Source of the DNA: Chloroflexota bacterium
GTDB lineage: Bacteria; Chloroflexota; Anaerolineae; Caldilineales; Caldilineaceae
DNA: 57,334 nucleotides
NCBI GenBank assembly: GCA_003577005.1
Contig: QEUW01000004.1
Span: 1 to 57,334 of the forward strand
Direction of reading: 5' to 3'
Part shown: piece by piece, positions 28,900 through 40,122 of the stretch
Layout of the letters: the number at the start of each line of letters is the position of its first letter
How positions within the stretch are numbered: position 1 is the first letter of the stretch
Position numbers and translations under genes: made by a program
Notes under the pieces: model-generated
Database searches by the model: none
What the model saw: the letters and a program-made list of their open reading frames with translations, nothing else
What the model was told of the DNA's origin: nothing

Positions 28900-31158
28900 A
28901 TGGAAGGATTTCTCAATCTAGCCTGGCTGGTGCCTGTGCCGCCATTCCTCGCTTTTGCGGCGATTGTGCTCTTTTTGAATCCAAACAAGACGGTGAGCGC
29001 AATCACAGCTATCGGAGGTGTGGTTTTCAGCCTACTGTTGAGCTGGCCGATTGCCTTTACCGCCTTCTTCACACCGCACTTTGGCGAACACCCTCATGAG
29101 GGGACGCTCTTTGCGATCCCCACTGGCATGACCGAGTTTGTGGTCGGCTACCAGGTGGACCCGGCCAATGCGCTCATGCTCTTTATGAGTTCGTTTCTGC
29201 TGGTGATGATCTTTATCTACGCCAGCGGTTATATGACCTTCCCAGCCCACCTCACTCAAGAGGCTTATCCGCTTTCACACCGGCAGGGGCGCGACCCGCG
29301 CTACAGCCGCTTTATGGCCTATATCAGTCTCTTTGCCACGGGGATGTTGGGGCTGATCGTCGCCAATTCGCTGCTGACCTTCTTTATCTTCTGGGAAGTC
29401 ATGGGGTTGTGCAGTTATCTGCTCATTGGTTTCTGGTATGAGAAGCAGTCAGCACGGGCGGCGGCGGTCAAGGCGTTTATGACGACGCGCGTGGGCGATG
29501 TCTTTATGTTTATCGGCATGATCTTTCTCTATGTGATGAGCGAGCCGAGCACGCTGCGTTTTGCCGATATTTTGAACCCCGACAACCTGCACCATATTGC
29601 CGGGCTGACCGTCCCCATTCTGGATGTCTCGTGGCTGGCGTTGATTGCCATTCTGGTTTTTCTGGGTACAGTGGGGAAGAGCGCCCAGTTTCCGCTCCAT
29701 GTCTGGTTGCCGGACGCGATGGAAGGCCCTACGCCGGTCAGCGCGATGATCCATGCGGCGACGATGGTCTCGGCGGGTGTCTTCCTGCTCGTCCGCATGT
29801 TCCCCATGTATGCCATGGTGTTGGAGACCGCGCCGGGCGCCATGACCTTTGTTGCCTTTATTGGCGCCTTTACGGCGCTCTTTGCGGCGACCATTGCCGT
29901 TGCCCAGTGGGATATCAAGCGGGTGCTGGCTTATTCGACCATCAGCCAGCTTGGCTTTATGGTGGCAGCGATTGGCGTCGGGGCTTACGTAGCGGCGCTC
30001 TTTCACCTGGTTACGCACGCCTTTTTCAAGGCGTTGCTCTTCCTTGGCTCCGGCAGTGTGATTCACGGTGTCGAGCACGGTCTGCACCATGTTCACGAAC
30101 ACGAGCATAACCACAAGGAAGGCGCCACGCTGGCGGACGAGCAACCTGTGCTCGAACAGCACGCCCGCGGCGATATGCCCCACCAGCCGGAGCCCCACGG
30201 CCACGATGTCCACTGGGTCGAGCGCCCCGATGGCCGGCTCAACCCGGAAGACCCGCAGGATATGCGCAACATGGGCGGTCTGCTTACCCGTATGCCGCGC
30301 ACGGCGTGGACCTTTGTCATCGGTGGCATGGCTCTGGCCGGCTTCCCGTTTATTACGGCTGGCTTTTGGTCCAAGGATGAAATTCTCGCCAGTGCGTGGG
30401 ATGGGCACTGGATCGTCTTCACCACGCTGGCGGTGGCGGCCTTCCTGACTGCTTTTTATACCATGCGCCAGATCTGCCTCACCTTCTTGGGCCGGCCCCG
30501 CACGCCCATGGCCGAGCACGCTCCCGAAAGTGTGCCGCAGATGACGATCCCGCTGATCCTCATTTCGCCCTTTGCGCTGTTGTTGGGCTTTATCGGCATC
30601 CCCGGCATGAACTGGATCGCTGGGTTGTTGGAGCCATTTATGGAGTACCACGGGGTGCATTTGCACCATCACGAGTTCAGCTTTATCCCCATGGCGGCTT
30701 CCATTGTGGTGGCGCTGGGTGGGTTAGGGCTGGGTTGGCTCGTCTACGGCAAAGGGCTCCAGGTCGGTGAGATTGACCCGGTGCGCAGGCTGCTGGGTCC
30801 ATTATGGGTCGTCTTCCACAACAAGTATTGGATCGATGAGCTTTACAACCGCACGATTGTGGCGTTTACACTCTTGCTCTCCAAAGTGCTCTACTGGTTC
30901 GACGACCTGTGGGTCATCGACCCGATTGTGGATGGGGTGGGCAAGATCGCGATCTGGATTGGTCGTTTTGCGGCGGCTTTTGACCGCTTTGTGGTCGATG
31001 GCATTGTCAACACTGCCGGCTGGTTCTCAGCTCGCACCGGCGCCATCTTGCGCAACACGCAGGATGGCCATGTGCAGGTCTATTTGCTGGTGCTTGCCGT
31101 CGCTGTCACTGTCTGGCTCCTGCTCAAGACAATGCCGTTCTTCTTGACATTGGTCTAA
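28900..31158 (+). CDS. nuoL2: Complex I subunit L, second cluster, with His-rich insertion
   Basis: Distal proton-pumping subunit. The 752-aa product has [54 protein letters not shown] and [15 protein letters not shown]. About 60 residues (coding 30064-30250) are inserted directly after GSVIHG and before MRNMGGL, beginning [16 protein letters not shown], with at least a dozen histidines plus acidic residues. This is far longer than the first-cluster NuoL (629 aa). The loop is solvent-exposed by the known fold and looks able to bind metal. GAGG precedes the ATG by 8 nt. Confidence 0.95.
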   Translation: MEGFLNLAWLVPVPPFLAFAAIVLFLNPNKTVSAITAIGGVVFSLLLSWPIAFTAFFTPHFGEHPHEGTLFAIPTGMTEFVVGYQVDPANALMLFMSSFLLVMIFIYASGYMTFPAHLTQEAYPLSHRQGRDPRYSRFMAYISLFATGMLGLIVANSLLTFFIFWEVMGLCSYLLIGFWYEKQSARAAAVKAFMTTRVGDVFMFIGMIFLYVMSEPSTLRFADILNPDNLHHIAGLTVPILDVSWLALIAILVFLGTVGKSAQFPLHVWLPDAMEGPTPVSAMIHAATMVSAGVFLLVRMFPMYAMVLETAPGAMTFVAFIGAFTALFAATIAVAQWDIKRVLAYSTISQLGFMVAAIGVGAYVAALFHLVTHAFFKALLFLGSGSVIHGVEHGLHHVHEHEHNHKEGATLADEQPVLEQHARGDMPHQPEPHGHDVHWVERPDGRLNPEDPQDMRNMGGLLTRMPRTAWTFVIGGMALAGFPFITAGFWSKDEILASAWDGHWIVFTTLAVAAFLTAFYTMRQICLTFLGRPRTPMAEHAPESVPQMTIPLILISPFALLLGFIGIPGMNWIAGLLEPFMEYHGVHLHHHEFSFIPMAASIVVALGGLGLGWLVYGKGLQVGEIDPVRRLLGPLWVVFHNKYWIDELYNRTIVAFTLLLSKVLYWFDDLWVIDPIVDGVGKIAIWIGRFAAAFDRFVVDGIVNTAGWFSARTGAILRNTQDGHVQVYLLVLAVAVTVWLLLKTMPFFLTLV

Positions 31159-31263
31159 AAGCGACCCGCAGATTTCGCAGACTAAGAACAAGACTTGGTG
31201 TAAGCTGCGTACTCTGTGGATGAAAATGATGGTTGAATCGTTATTCTGCGGAGGGAAAGGTTA

Positions 31264-32892
<1,629 letters not shown>

Positions 32893-32901
32893 CACACGAA
32901 C

Positions 32902-32946
32902 ATGTCAATGGACGAAACCCAATTGACCATTGACAATTGACCATTC
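32902..32946. repeat. Short heptamer repeat (ATTGACC type) between nuoM2 and nuoN2
   Basis: TGTCAATGG (32903-32911) pairs perfectly with CCATTGACA (32927-32935), and heptamers ATTGACC, ATTGACA, ATTGACC follow one another at 32922-32942. It starts 10 nt after the nuoM2 stop and ends just before the nuoN2 ribosome binding site. Confidence 0.75.
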
Positions 32947-32961
32947 GCAAGGGGGGACACC

Positions 32962-34503
32962 TTGACTGAAGTTGCAGCTTCTGGCGTATCGGTCGGCCAA
33001 CTCGGTGCGATCCTGCCAGAAATCATCCTGCTGGTCGGCGGGCTGCTGGTTATCATCTTTGACTGGGCGCAAGGTTCGAAGCGTGACTCCGGGCGCGGCT
33101 TTATGGCGCTGTCTGTCGTGACGCTGATTGCCGGGATCGTTGGCGTCTCGATCCAGTTTGCCGGCGTGCTTCGCTTGCCGGCCGCTGGGGGAGGGGCCTA
33201 CACGGCACTGACCGTCATCGATGTGGACCCGTTTGGCCTGTTTCTGAAGATCCTTATCTATACCGGGATGGCGCTGGTGGCGATTGCCGGCGGTGCTCAC
33301 ATGAATGCGCGCGTGGCCGGGCGGGGCGAATTTTGGTCGCTCTTTCTCTTTGTCACGCTGGCGATGAGCCTGGCAGTGAGCGCCAATAATCTGCTGCTCA
33401 TCTTCCTGGCGGTAGAGTTTCTCTCCATTACTAGTTATCTGCTGGTTGGTTTTATCCGTGAAGACCAGCGTAGCTCCGAGGCCGGAGTCAAGTATTTTCT
33501 GTACGGCTCGGTAGCCTCGTCAGTGATGCTCTATGGCATGAGTTTGCTCTACGGCGCTACTGGCTCGTTGAACCTGGGTGAGATCGGGGCGGTCTTAGCC
33601 GCCGACCCCGCAGGCTTGACCATGATCATTCTGCCGACGACGCTCTTTTTGTTGGTGGGCCTGGGGTTCAAGACGAGTCTAGCCCCTTTCTACCAGTGGG
33701 CGCCGGACACCTATGACGGTGCGCCTACACCGATCACAGCCTACCTCTCCACTGCATCGAAAGCGGTGGGGTTCGCTGTCGCAGCCCGCATCTTTCTGGT
33801 TTCGCTGGCCCCGTATCAGACGGATTGGGTGCCGCTGCTGGGTGGCTTGAGCATCTTTACCATGTCTATCGGCAACCTGATTGCCCTGCGCCAGACTAAC
33901 ATCAAGCGCATGTTGGCCTACAGTTCAGTGGCGCAGGCTGGTTATGTGCTGATTGGACTGGTGGCGGTTGTTTCGTCGCAACAGGCCGATGTTACGACGC
34001 TGTCGATGAACGGGCTCAATGGGATGTTGATCTATCTCTTTGCCTATCTCTTCACCAACGTGGGCGCCTTTATGGTGGTCATGGCTATCGAAGAATATAC
34101 CGGCAGCGCCAATATCGACGCGTTTAACAATCTGGCGCGCCGCAACCCGGGTCTGGCCTGGTCGATGTTCATCTTTATGCTGAGCCTGACCGGGATTCCG
34201 CTCACAGGTGGCTTTATCGGCAAGTTCTATGTCTTTGGCGCCGCCATCCAACACCAGTACTTCTGGCTGGCCGCCATCGCCGTGATCAATGCAGGTATCG
34301 CTGCGTTCTACTACTTGAATGTGGTGCGGGCCATGTTCTTCGCCGATGGGCTAGAGCCGCGTGCGCCCCTGCCGATCAGCATCCCGATCCAACTGGCGCT
34401 GGTTGTCTGTGTCCTTGCTACCCTCTGGATCGGCGTCTACCCCAGCAGTGTGATCGGATGGGTGGATGCTGCCTCGCAACAACTCTTAGCACTTGCATTT
34501 TGA
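32962..34503 (+). CDS. nuoN2: Complex I subunit N, second cluster
   Basis: Antiporter-like proton-pumping subunit. The 513-aa product shows the TM5 glutamate in FLAVEFLSITSYLLVGF, the TM7 lysine in GLGFKTSLAPFYQWAPD, TYDGAPTPITAYLSTASK and IKRMLAYSSVAQAGYVLIGL. TTG start with a strong AAGGGGGG 6 nt upstream. It ends the second cluster, followed by a hairpin with a T-run. With it the cluster contains all seven hydrophobic complex I subunits. Confidence 0.95.
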   Translation: MTEVAASGVSVGQLGAILPEIILLVGGLLVIIFDWAQGSKRDSGRGFMALSVVTLIAGIVGVSIQFAGVLRLPAAGGGAYTALTVIDVDPFGLFLKILIYTGMALVAIAGGAHMNARVAGRGEFWSLFLFVTLAMSLAVSANNLLLIFLAVEFLSITSYLLVGFIREDQRSSEAGVKYFLYGSVASSVMLYGMSLLYGATGSLNLGEIGAVLAADPAGLTMIILPTTLFLLVGLGFKTSLAPFYQWAPDTYDGAPTPITAYLSTASKAVGFAVAARIFLVSLAPYQTDWVPLLGGLSIFTMSIGNLIALRQTNIKRMLAYSSVAQAGYVLIGLVAVVSSQQADVTTLSMNGLNGMLIYLFAYLFTNVGAFMVVMAIEEYTGSANIDAFNNLARRNPGLAWSMFIFMLSLTGIPLTGGFIGKFYVFGAAIQHQYFWLAAIAVINAGIAAFYYLNVVRAMFFADGLEPRAPLPISIPIQLALVVCVLATLWIGVYPSSVIGWVDAASQQLLALAF

Positions 34504-34531
34504 GCAAAAGGTAGAGGGGCGAGTAGGTTTC

Positions 34532-34588
34532 AATCTCCCCAATCTCCTCAATCTCTATTTCACAGAGATCGAAGAGATTGGGGAGATT
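34532..34588 (+). terminator. Nonamer inverted repeat acting as probable terminator after nuoN2
   Basis: Left arm 34532-34556 (AATCTCCCC, AATCTCCTC, AATCTCT: 9-bp period) pairs with right arm 34564-34588 with two mismatches in 25 and a 7-nt loop. TTTTG follows at once. It has the architecture of the repeat family and also the features of an intrinsic terminator at the end of the nuo2 cluster. Confidence 0.75.
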
Positions 34589-34686
34589 TTGTATTGTAAT
34601 TCCCATCGACTGGCCTCCAATGCGACCGCCACGGGGTGAACCGACTTTCCCTCCTCGACGTTTCTTATGTATGCGATTTGATCGGC

Positions 34687-34692
34687 TATAAT
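34687..34692 (+). promoter_or_regulatory. Candidate -10 element before the beta-propeller gene
   Basis: A perfect TATAAT within GGCTATAATAGA. No good -35 is seen 16-18 bp upstream. Transcription would start near 34699, giving a very short leader to the proposed starts at 34711 or 34738. Confidence 0.45.
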
Positions 34693-34710
34693 AGATAGAA
34701 GTTACGCACT

Positions 34711-36450
34711 TTGACCGTGCCCGTAGGTTTTGTTCTTGTGAATGACGTTTCTCGCCCTACTGCTTACCCCTATCTTTCTTCTGGTCTCAAGCTGGTGCAG
34801 CTCTTGGTTGTTGCGCTGGCCTTGGCCGGTTTGTGTCTACCCAAGTGGTTAGCAGCGCAGGGCGCCGCGCCCACCCGTAACCCAGTGCTGAGTGTAGCAG
34901 TGCCGCCGGGCGCGCCCAATATCGTACTGGCCGGCACGCTCAATTCGCCCGACCCGCCTGGCATTTACCGCAGTGTCGATGGCGGTATTGCGTGGTCGAG
35001 CGTCAATACCGGGCTGGTGGAGAACGTCAGCATCGCCGGCCTGGCCTTTGACCCGATAGATACGCAACTGGTGCTGGCGGGTGATGGCGGCTTTGGCTAT
35101 CTCTTTCGCAGCCGCAACGGTGGCCAAACCTGGGAAGAGATCCCAGCGTTTCGTGACGTGCTGACACCCAACAGCGCCGTCGGTGAACTCTACTCGACGC
35201 TAGAGAACGGTCGCAGCATCTTCTATGCCTGCACCCGCTTCGACGGGGTGTTGCGTAGCGATGACGCCGGCGCCACCTGGCAACAACTGGATGGCGGGCT
35301 GGTCGGCGAGGCGCGCCGGGTGCGCGAGGTGTTGCTCTTTGGCGGTACACTTTATGCCGGCACCCATGCTGGCCTCTACCGGCTGCCAGCAGGCGCTGTT
35401 GTCTGGGAACAGGTGACCAGCTTTCCTGCCGCCAATATCGTCTTTAGTCTGGCTGAACATGCTGGCACGCTCCTGGCCGGCGCCGGTTCGGGTCTCTTTC
35501 AGAGTGAAGACGGCAGCAACTGGACACGCGTTGCGAACTTTCCATCCACTGTAGTCTATGATGTCGTCAGCACGGGCCGGCTCGTGGTGGCAGCGACCGA
35601 AAATGGCCTGTGGAACGGCGCGGGCGATAGCTGGCAACTGGCGTTAGTCAACGGGGCGCCCTACTCCGGTGTGGCCTATGCTGTGGCCAATACGGCCCAG
35701 GCGCCGCGCACGGTCTATGCCGGCACCGTCAACGACTGGGTGTTGCGCAGCGATGACGAAGGGGTGACTTTCTATACCGTGGCAGCCATGCCGCCGCTAG
35801 ACGTGCGTGCGGCGCTCGCCACAGCTACACCTACCTTCACCCCCACGCCCACGCCAACCGACACGCCGACGCCAACCAATACACCCACAGATACGCCCAC
35901 CCCCACGGAAACACCGACGCATACGCCGACGCCCGTTCCTAGCGACACGCCAGTTCCAACCGAGACACCCACCCCGACACCGCTCCCCACCGACACACCT
36001 ACCCGGACGCCGACAACGGTTCCAGACACGCCAGCGCCGTCCCCTGCTGTGGTCGAGGAGGCGCCGGAGGTTGAGGTGGAGACGCCGACACCAGAATTGC
36101 CGACAGCCACCGCTGAGGCGACAACCATCCCGCGCGACCTCTTTCAACAAAAAGATGTGATCACAGTCAGCATCCCCACGGTGGCGCCACCGACATCGAC
36201 GCCGCCTAACACACCGACACCGGCGCCGGCAACGCCCACGGAAACCGAAACGCTTCCCCCTACCGACACACCCACCCTGACACCGACGCCGTCGATCACG
36301 GCAACGCCCACGGTGACACCTACCCCGGTCGATGTGGTGCAGTTGGTCTACACCAACCTGCCGCCCGTCTTTGTCGGGGCAAGTGTGTTGCTGGTCGTTG
36401 TCATCGTTGCAGCAGGGATCTCGGTGATCCGCGGCCCACGGGACATCTGA
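34711..36450 (+). CDS. Secreted, membrane-anchored beta-propeller (BNR/YCF48-like) protein with Thr/Pro repeats
   Basis: Probable surface protein of unknown target. The 579-aa product has an N-terminal signal helix (about residues 27-50, ending near LAAQGAA), then about six propeller blades (60-365) with recurring motifs such as [29 protein letters not shown] and [15 protein letters not shown] Thr/Pro stalk of [12 protein letters not shown] repeats (370-545) and a C-terminal membrane helix before a short basic tail follow. The start is uncertain: TTG 34711 and GTG 34738 are both possible, neither with a ribosome binding site. Such stalked propellers are common in Anaerolineae. Confidence 0.75.
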   Translation: MTVPVGFVLVNDVSRPTAYPYLSSGLKLVQLLVVALALAGLCLPKWLAAQGAAPTRNPVLSVAVPPGAPNIVLAGTLNSPDPPGIYRSVDGGIAWSSVNTGLVENVSIAGLAFDPIDTQLVLAGDGGFGYLFRSRNGGQTWEEIPAFRDVLTPNSAVGELYSTLENGRSIFYACTRFDGVLRSDDAGATWQQLDGGLVGEARRVREVLLFGGTLYAGTHAGLYRLPAGAVVWEQVTSFPAANIVFSLAEHAGTLLAGAGSGLFQSEDGSNWTRVANFPSTVVYDVVSTGRLVVAATENGLWNGAGDSWQLALVNGAPYSGVAYAVANTAQAPRTVYAGTVNDWVLRSDDEGVTFYTVAAMPPLDVRAALATATPTFTPTPTPTDTPTPTNTPTDTPTPTETPTHTPTPVPSDTPVPTETPTPTPLPTDTPTRTPTTVPDTPAPSPAVVEEAPEVEVETPTPELPTATAEATTIPRDLFQQKDVITVSIPTVAPPTSTPPNTPTPAPATPTETETLPPTDTPTLTPTPSITATPTVTPTPVDVVQLVYTNLPPVFVGASVLLVVVIVAAGISVIRGPRDI

Positions 36451-36454
36451 TAGA

Positions 36455-36482
36455 TTGAATAGTCATGGCCTTTTGATATAAT
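36455..36482 (+). promoter_or_regulatory. Promoter of the Rpn-type nuclease gene
   Basis: TTGAAT (36455-36460) and TATAAT (36477-36482) are 16 bp apart, with an extended -10 TGA. Downstream, GGGTGCAAC occurs twice (36484 and 36519 regions), flanking the presumed start site, which could be an operator. Confidence 0.65.
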
Positions 36483-36531
36483 GGGGTGCAACTGATTTCT
36501 GTGCATCTTTGATACAAAGGGTGCAACATCG

Positions 36532-37602
36532 ATGAACCAAACACGCGCCGATTACGACAGCCCGTGGAAAGAAATTATTGAACACTTCTTCCCTGAATTC
36601 ATGGCCTTTTTCTTCCCCCAAGCTACTGCCGAGATCGATTGGTCTCGTCCCCACGAGTTTCTTGACCGAGAACTTCAACAGGTGGTGCGCGAGGCTGAAA
36701 CAGGCCGTCGCACAGTCGACAAGTTGGTCCGAGTCTGGCGTAAGCACGGAGGTGAGACCTGGGTGTTGATCCACATCGAGATTCAAAGCCAGGTCGATGA
36801 AAACTTTGGCGAGCGCATGTATATTTACAGTTACCGGATCTATGATCGTTACCAACAAAAGGTCATGAGCATCGCTGTTTTAGGTGACACCGATCCTAGG
36901 TGGCGGCCGCAGCACTATCGTTATGAACTGTGGGGATGTGAAGTTCAGTTGCGTTTTCCCATCATCAAGTTGTTGGACTATGAAGCAAAGTGGCATGAGC
37001 TCGAAGCAAGCCAGAACCCCTTTGCTGTTGTCGTGGCCGCTCACTTGAGGGCGGTGGCGACACGCCGGCAGATCGTGAGCCGGCTACGCTGGAAAATAGA
37101 GTTGGTCAAAGGTCTCTATGCGCGTGGCTATACCCGCTCGCACATTGTGGAGTTGTTTCGCTTTATCGATTGGATCATGGTATTGCCTGCGAGTCTCGAA
37201 GATGATTTTCGTAAGACGATCCAGGAATACGAGGAGGCAACCGCCGTGCGCTACATAACAAGCATTGAAAGACTGGCCCTTCAAGAGGGGATCGAACAGG
37301 GGATCGAACAGGGGATCGAACAGGGGATCGAGCAGGGGATCGAGCAGGGGATCGAGCAGGGGATCGAACAGGGTGCTCTGCAGAAAGCACGCGAAGATAT
37401 CGTTGAAATTCTTGAACTGCGGTTCGATACGCTCCCTCCTGAGGTCACGGATGAAATCAACCGTATCGTCGATCTGACTTTGTTGAAGCGGTTATTGAGA
37501 GAAGCTGTAATCTCGCCTTCGCTCGTCCAGTTCCGCGAGTTTCTCGACACCCACGGCCCGCCCGCTCTGGGCTCGATAAACGGCCACAGCAGTGCTCAGT
37601 AG
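36532..37602 (+). CDS. Rpn/PD-(D/E)XK nuclease-family putative transposase with GIEQ repeats
   Basis: Family of recombination-promoting nuclease-like proteins that are widespread, often multicopy and of unclear role. The 356-aa product has SPWKEIIEHFFPEFMAFFFP at the N-terminus, FLDRELQQV and WVLIHIEIQSQ (acidic and Glu-x-Gln nuclease motifs), and YRYELWGCEVQLRFPIIKLL. Residues 253-280 are seven perfect GIEQ tetrapeptides, then a DUF4351-like helical end. The gene has its own promoter, lacks terminal inverted repeats and appears intact. Whether it is active is unknown. Confidence 0.85.
   Translation: MNQTRADYDSPWKEIIEHFFPEFMAFFFPQATAEIDWSRPHEFLDRELQQVVREAETGRRTVDKLVRVWRKHGGETWVLIHIEIQSQVDENFGERMYIYSYRIYDRYQQKVMSIAVLGDTDPRWRPQHYRYELWGCEVQLRFPIIKLLDYEAKWHELEASQNPFAVVVAAHLRAVATRRQIVSRLRWKIELVKGLYARGYTRSHIVELFRFIDWIMVLPASLEDDFRKTIQEYEEATAVRYITSIERLALQEGIEQGIEQGIEQGIEQGIEQGIEQGIEQGALQKAREDIVEILELRFDTLPPEVTDEINRIVDLTLLKRLLREAVISPSLVQFREFLDTHGPPALGSINGHSSAQ
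37288..37371 (+). repeat. Seven in-frame 12-bp tandem repeats (GIEQ) in the Rpn gene
   Basis: Seven adjacent copies of GGGATCGAACAG or GGGATCGAGCAG. Copies 1-3 and 7 use GAA and copies 4-6 GAG, pointing to block duplication by slippage. Copy changes preserve frame and would lengthen a helical linker. Confidence 0.95.
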
Positions 37603-37637
37603 CTCCAGTGCAATAACGATTAATACGAAATCCGGTA

Positions 37638-37690
37638 GTTCCCTTTCGGTAGGCACCGCTGCTTGACTCTGGTGCCTACCGAAAGGGAAC
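37638..37690. repeat. Perfect 20-bp hairpin before murE
   Basis: GTTCCCTTTCGGTAGGCACC (37638-37657) pairs perfectly with 37671-37690 across a 13-nt loop. No T-run follows. It may terminate the Rpn transcript or be another dispersed repeat. It shares only a short GGGAA core with the GCATTCCGGG family. Confidence 0.7.
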
Positions 37691-37720
37691 AGAAGGCTCC
37701 GGTATAAGTTGAGGCCAGCA

Positions 37721-39340
37721 ATGCCTACACTCGAGGATCTGCTTACCACAGTACCCCACGAGTCGCTTGATGAACTGCCTAACCTGCCCGTCAGCCAGAT
37801 CGTCTTCGACGATCGCGCCGTGCAGCCGGGTTCGCTCTTTGTGGCGCTGCCGGGGCGGCGTTTTGACGGGCATCACTTTATCCCCGATGCGGTCAGCCGC
37901 GGCGCAGTAGCCGTGGTCGGTTCGGCTAGCCGGGATGAGCTCCACCAGCAGGGGATCGAGCCCCCCGCCATCTATGTTCAGGTTGCCGACAGCCGTCTGG
38001 CACTGGCTCAACTCAGCGCCGCTTTCTATGGCCAGCCCAGCCGCTTCATGACCGTGGTGGGCGTCACCGGCACCGACGGCAAAACCACCACTTCGTCGCT
38101 GATCGAGTCCATCCTCACCACAGCTGCCCAAAGCACACCCCAAGACCCCGGCGCCGTAGGCGTGATCACCACGGTTGGCGCCCGCATCCGCGGGGTGGAG
38201 AGTGACACCGGTTTCCATGTCACTACGCCCGATGCACCCGATGTGCAGCGTTTTCTGGCGCAGATGCGCGACGCCGGCTGCCGCTATGCTGTCGTCGAAA
38301 CCACTAGCCACGGGTTGGCGCAGGCGCGTGTGGCCGGTGTCGAGTATGATGTCGCCGTAGTGACAAATATTACCCACGAACATCTCGATGAGCACGGCAC
38401 GCGCGACGCCTATGTGGCCGCCAAAGCGAAGCTCTTTCGGATGCTCTTCCACTCGCCGCCCAAGCCTGGCATACCGCGCGCCGCCGTGCTCAATGCCGAC
38501 GACGCCGGCAGCTATGACGCACTGCGAGTTGTCATAGCCGAAGAAGCTGCTCAGGCGCAGTTCCCGGTTGCGGTCTACAGTTATGGCATCGCCGGGCAGA
38601 TGGGAGATCCTACCTTAGCACCCTATGTGCTTGCCACCAACCTGGTTTACGCGCCCAGCCACACTCGCTTTGATTTGCATTGGTGGGGTGGAGAGTTTTC
38701 ACTAACGAGCCCGCTTATTGGGGATTTCAATGTCTACAACGTGTTGGCGGCGGCCACTGCCGGGCTGGCACTCGGCCTCGACTCGACCATCATCCAAGAA
38801 GGTGTGGCCCGCTTCCCCGGGGTGGTCGGGCGGATGGAGCGGATCGACCGCGGTCAGCCTTTTCTCGCCCTGGTCGATTTTGCCCACACGCCTGTCAGTC
38901 TGGAGCGCGCCTTGCTGACCTTGCGCCCGCTCGTGGGGCAGAATGAACAGGGCCGGCCAGGCCAGCTGATTGCCGTCTTTGGTAGCGCCGGTTTACGCGA
39001 CCGCGCCAAGCGTTACCTCATGGGCGAAGTGAGCGGCCGGCTGGCGGATTTCACCGTCATCACTGCTGAAGATCCGCGCACCGAAGATCTGGCCGCCATC
39101 AGCGCCGAGATCGCGCGCGGGGTGCGCGCCTCGGCCGATGAGAGCCGCTACACCATCGTGCCCGACCGCGCCGAGGCGATCCAGTTCGCCGTAACGATGG
39201 CCCAGCCCGGCGATGTAGTGGCAGCCTTTGGCAAAGGGCACGAACGCAGTATGTGTTTTGGCGAGACTGAATATCCGTGGAGCGACCAGGCGGCCCTGGC
39301 GGCGGCGCTGGAGCGGCTACCAGGACGAGACGATCGATGA
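37721..39340 (+). CDS. murE: MurE-like UDP-N-acetylmuramyl-tripeptide ligase
   Basis: ATP-dependent ligase adding the third amino acid to the peptidoglycan stem peptide. The 539-aa product has the substrate-binding N-domain (DDRAVQPGSLFVALPG), the P-loop GVTGTDGKTTTS (near residue 115), ETTSHGLAQ, NITHEHLDEHGT, the FNVYNVLAAATAGL motif and a C-domain with EDPRTED and FGKGHERSM. The usual meso-DAP motif DNPR reads EDPR here, so the amino acid used cannot be stated. ATG 37721 has GAGG 7 nt upstream. No other mur gene is adjacent. The stop overlaps the next start. Confidence 0.88.
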   Translation: MPTLEDLLTTVPHESLDELPNLPVSQIVFDDRAVQPGSLFVALPGRRFDGHHFIPDAVSRGAVAVVGSASRDELHQQGIEPPAIYVQVADSRLALAQLSAAFYGQPSRFMTVVGVTGTDGKTTTSSLIESILTTAAQSTPQDPGAVGVITTVGARIRGVESDTGFHVTTPDAPDVQRFLAQMRDAGCRYAVVETTSHGLAQARVAGVEYDVAVVTNITHEHLDEHGTRDAYVAAKAKLFRMLFHSPPKPGIPRAAVLNADDAGSYDALRVVIAEEAAQAQFPVAVYSYGIAGQMGDPTLAPYVLATNLVYAPSHTRFDLHWWGGEFSLTSPLIGDFNVYNVLAAATAGLALGLDSTIIQEGVARFPGVVGRMERIDRGQPFLALVDFAHTPVSLERALLTLRPLVGQNEQGRPGQLIAVFGSAGLRDRAKRYLMGEVSGRLADFTVITAEDPRTEDLAAISAEIARGVRASADESRYTIVPDRAEAIQFAVTMAQPGDVVAAFGKGHERSMCFGETEYPWSDQAALAAALERLPGRDDR

Positions 39341-40008
39341 CCACACCCTTTCCTCCCACCAGACACGGAGGCAACCCGACGGACCAGCAGCCACGCGCCG
39401 GCTGGTACCAGCGCTTATACGCCACACTGATGGCGCACACCAGCCCCCACTATGATCGTCTGGTCAACAACCACAAAAAGGCACTCTTTACCCCGCTGAC
39501 CGGCGTTATCTTGGAGATCGGCCCTGGAACCGGCCCAAACCTGAAATACTTTCAGCCTGATACGCACTGGATCGGCGTTGAACCAAACCCAGCAATGCAC
39601 CCCTATCTGCAACAGGAGGCGGAAGCGTTGGGGCGCTCCATCGAATTGCGGAACCTGGAGGGCGAGCGGCTACCCGCCGATGACAACAGTGTCGATGCGG
39701 TAGTCAGCACCCTGGTCCTTTGCTCGGTGCCCGACCCGGCGACGACCGTTGCCGAGATCTTGCGGGTGCTCAAGCCGGGAGGGCGCTTTGTCTTTATCGA
39801 ACACGTCGCCGCACCGCGCCACACGGGGTTACGCCGGCTCCAACGTTTGGTCCGCCCGCTGTGGTGGTGGGTCACTGACGGTTGTCACCCGGACCGCGAG
39901 ACCGGGCGCACCATCGGGCAAGCCGGTTTTGCCCACGTCGATCTGGAGCAATTCTTTCTACCCGTGAGCATCGTAAAACCCCATATCGCCGGCGTAGCGT
40001 TCAAATAG
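39337..40008 (+). CDS. Class I SAM-dependent methyltransferase
   Basis: The 223-aa product has the Methyltransf_11 pattern: motif I ILEIGPGTGPNLKYF, acidic WIGVEPNPAMHPYL, motif IV-like DDNSVDAVVSTLVLCSV and motif VI RVLKPGGRFVFIEHV. The ending WWWVTDGCHPDRETG, then GFAHVDLEQFFLP, resembles the METTL7-like/phospholipid methyltransferase group. The start ATG overlaps the murE stop (ATGA), so the two are cotranslated. The substrate is unknown, and a lipid or other small molecule is more likely than a macromolecule. Confidence 0.85.
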   Translation: MTTPFPPTRHGGNPTDQQPRAGWYQRLYATLMAHTSPHYDRLVNNHKKALFTPLTGVILEIGPGTGPNLKYFQPDTHWIGVEPNPAMHPYLQQEAEALGRSIELRNLEGERLPADDNSVDAVVSTLVLCSVPDPATTVAEILRVLKPGGRFVFIEHVAAPRHTGLRRLQRLVRPLWWWVTDGCHPDRETGRTIGQAGFAHVDLEQFFLPVSIVKPHIAGVAFK

Positions 40009-40009
40009 C

Positions 40010-40040
40010 GTAGGAATAGCGCGAAGCACCATGTTCCTAC
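40010..40040. terminator. Weak hairpin after the methyltransferase
   Basis: GTAGGAA (40010-40016) and TTCCTAC (40034-40040) form a 7-bp stem over a 17-nt loop between convergent genes. There is no T-run. Possible weak terminator only. Confidence 0.3.
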
Positions 40041-40052
40041 CCCGTAAGGGCC

Positions 40053-40115
40053 ACAATTGTCAATTATGCAGATGACTCGTCATTCACTATTCACTGTTCA
40101 CAATTGACAATTGTC
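40053..40115. repeat. Heptamer repeat (ATTCACT / ATTGACA type) between convergent genes
   Basis: ACAATTGTCAATT (40053-40065) pairs perfectly with 40102-40114. The right side is a run of heptamers ATTCACT, ATTCACT, GTTCACA, ATTGACA, ATTGTCT. It ends about 8 nt before the stop triplet of the phosphotransferase gene on the minus strand. Confidence 0.75.
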
Positions 40116-40122
40116 TAGATTC

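Noticed and set aside
35827..36060. DNA-level repeat or mobile element in the propeller gene
   Set aside because: The degenerate ACNCCNACN pattern is explained by Thr/Pro codons of a surface stalk.
37288..37371. CRISPR array
   Set aside because: Units are 12 bp, contiguous, in frame and without spacers; they encode GIEQ.
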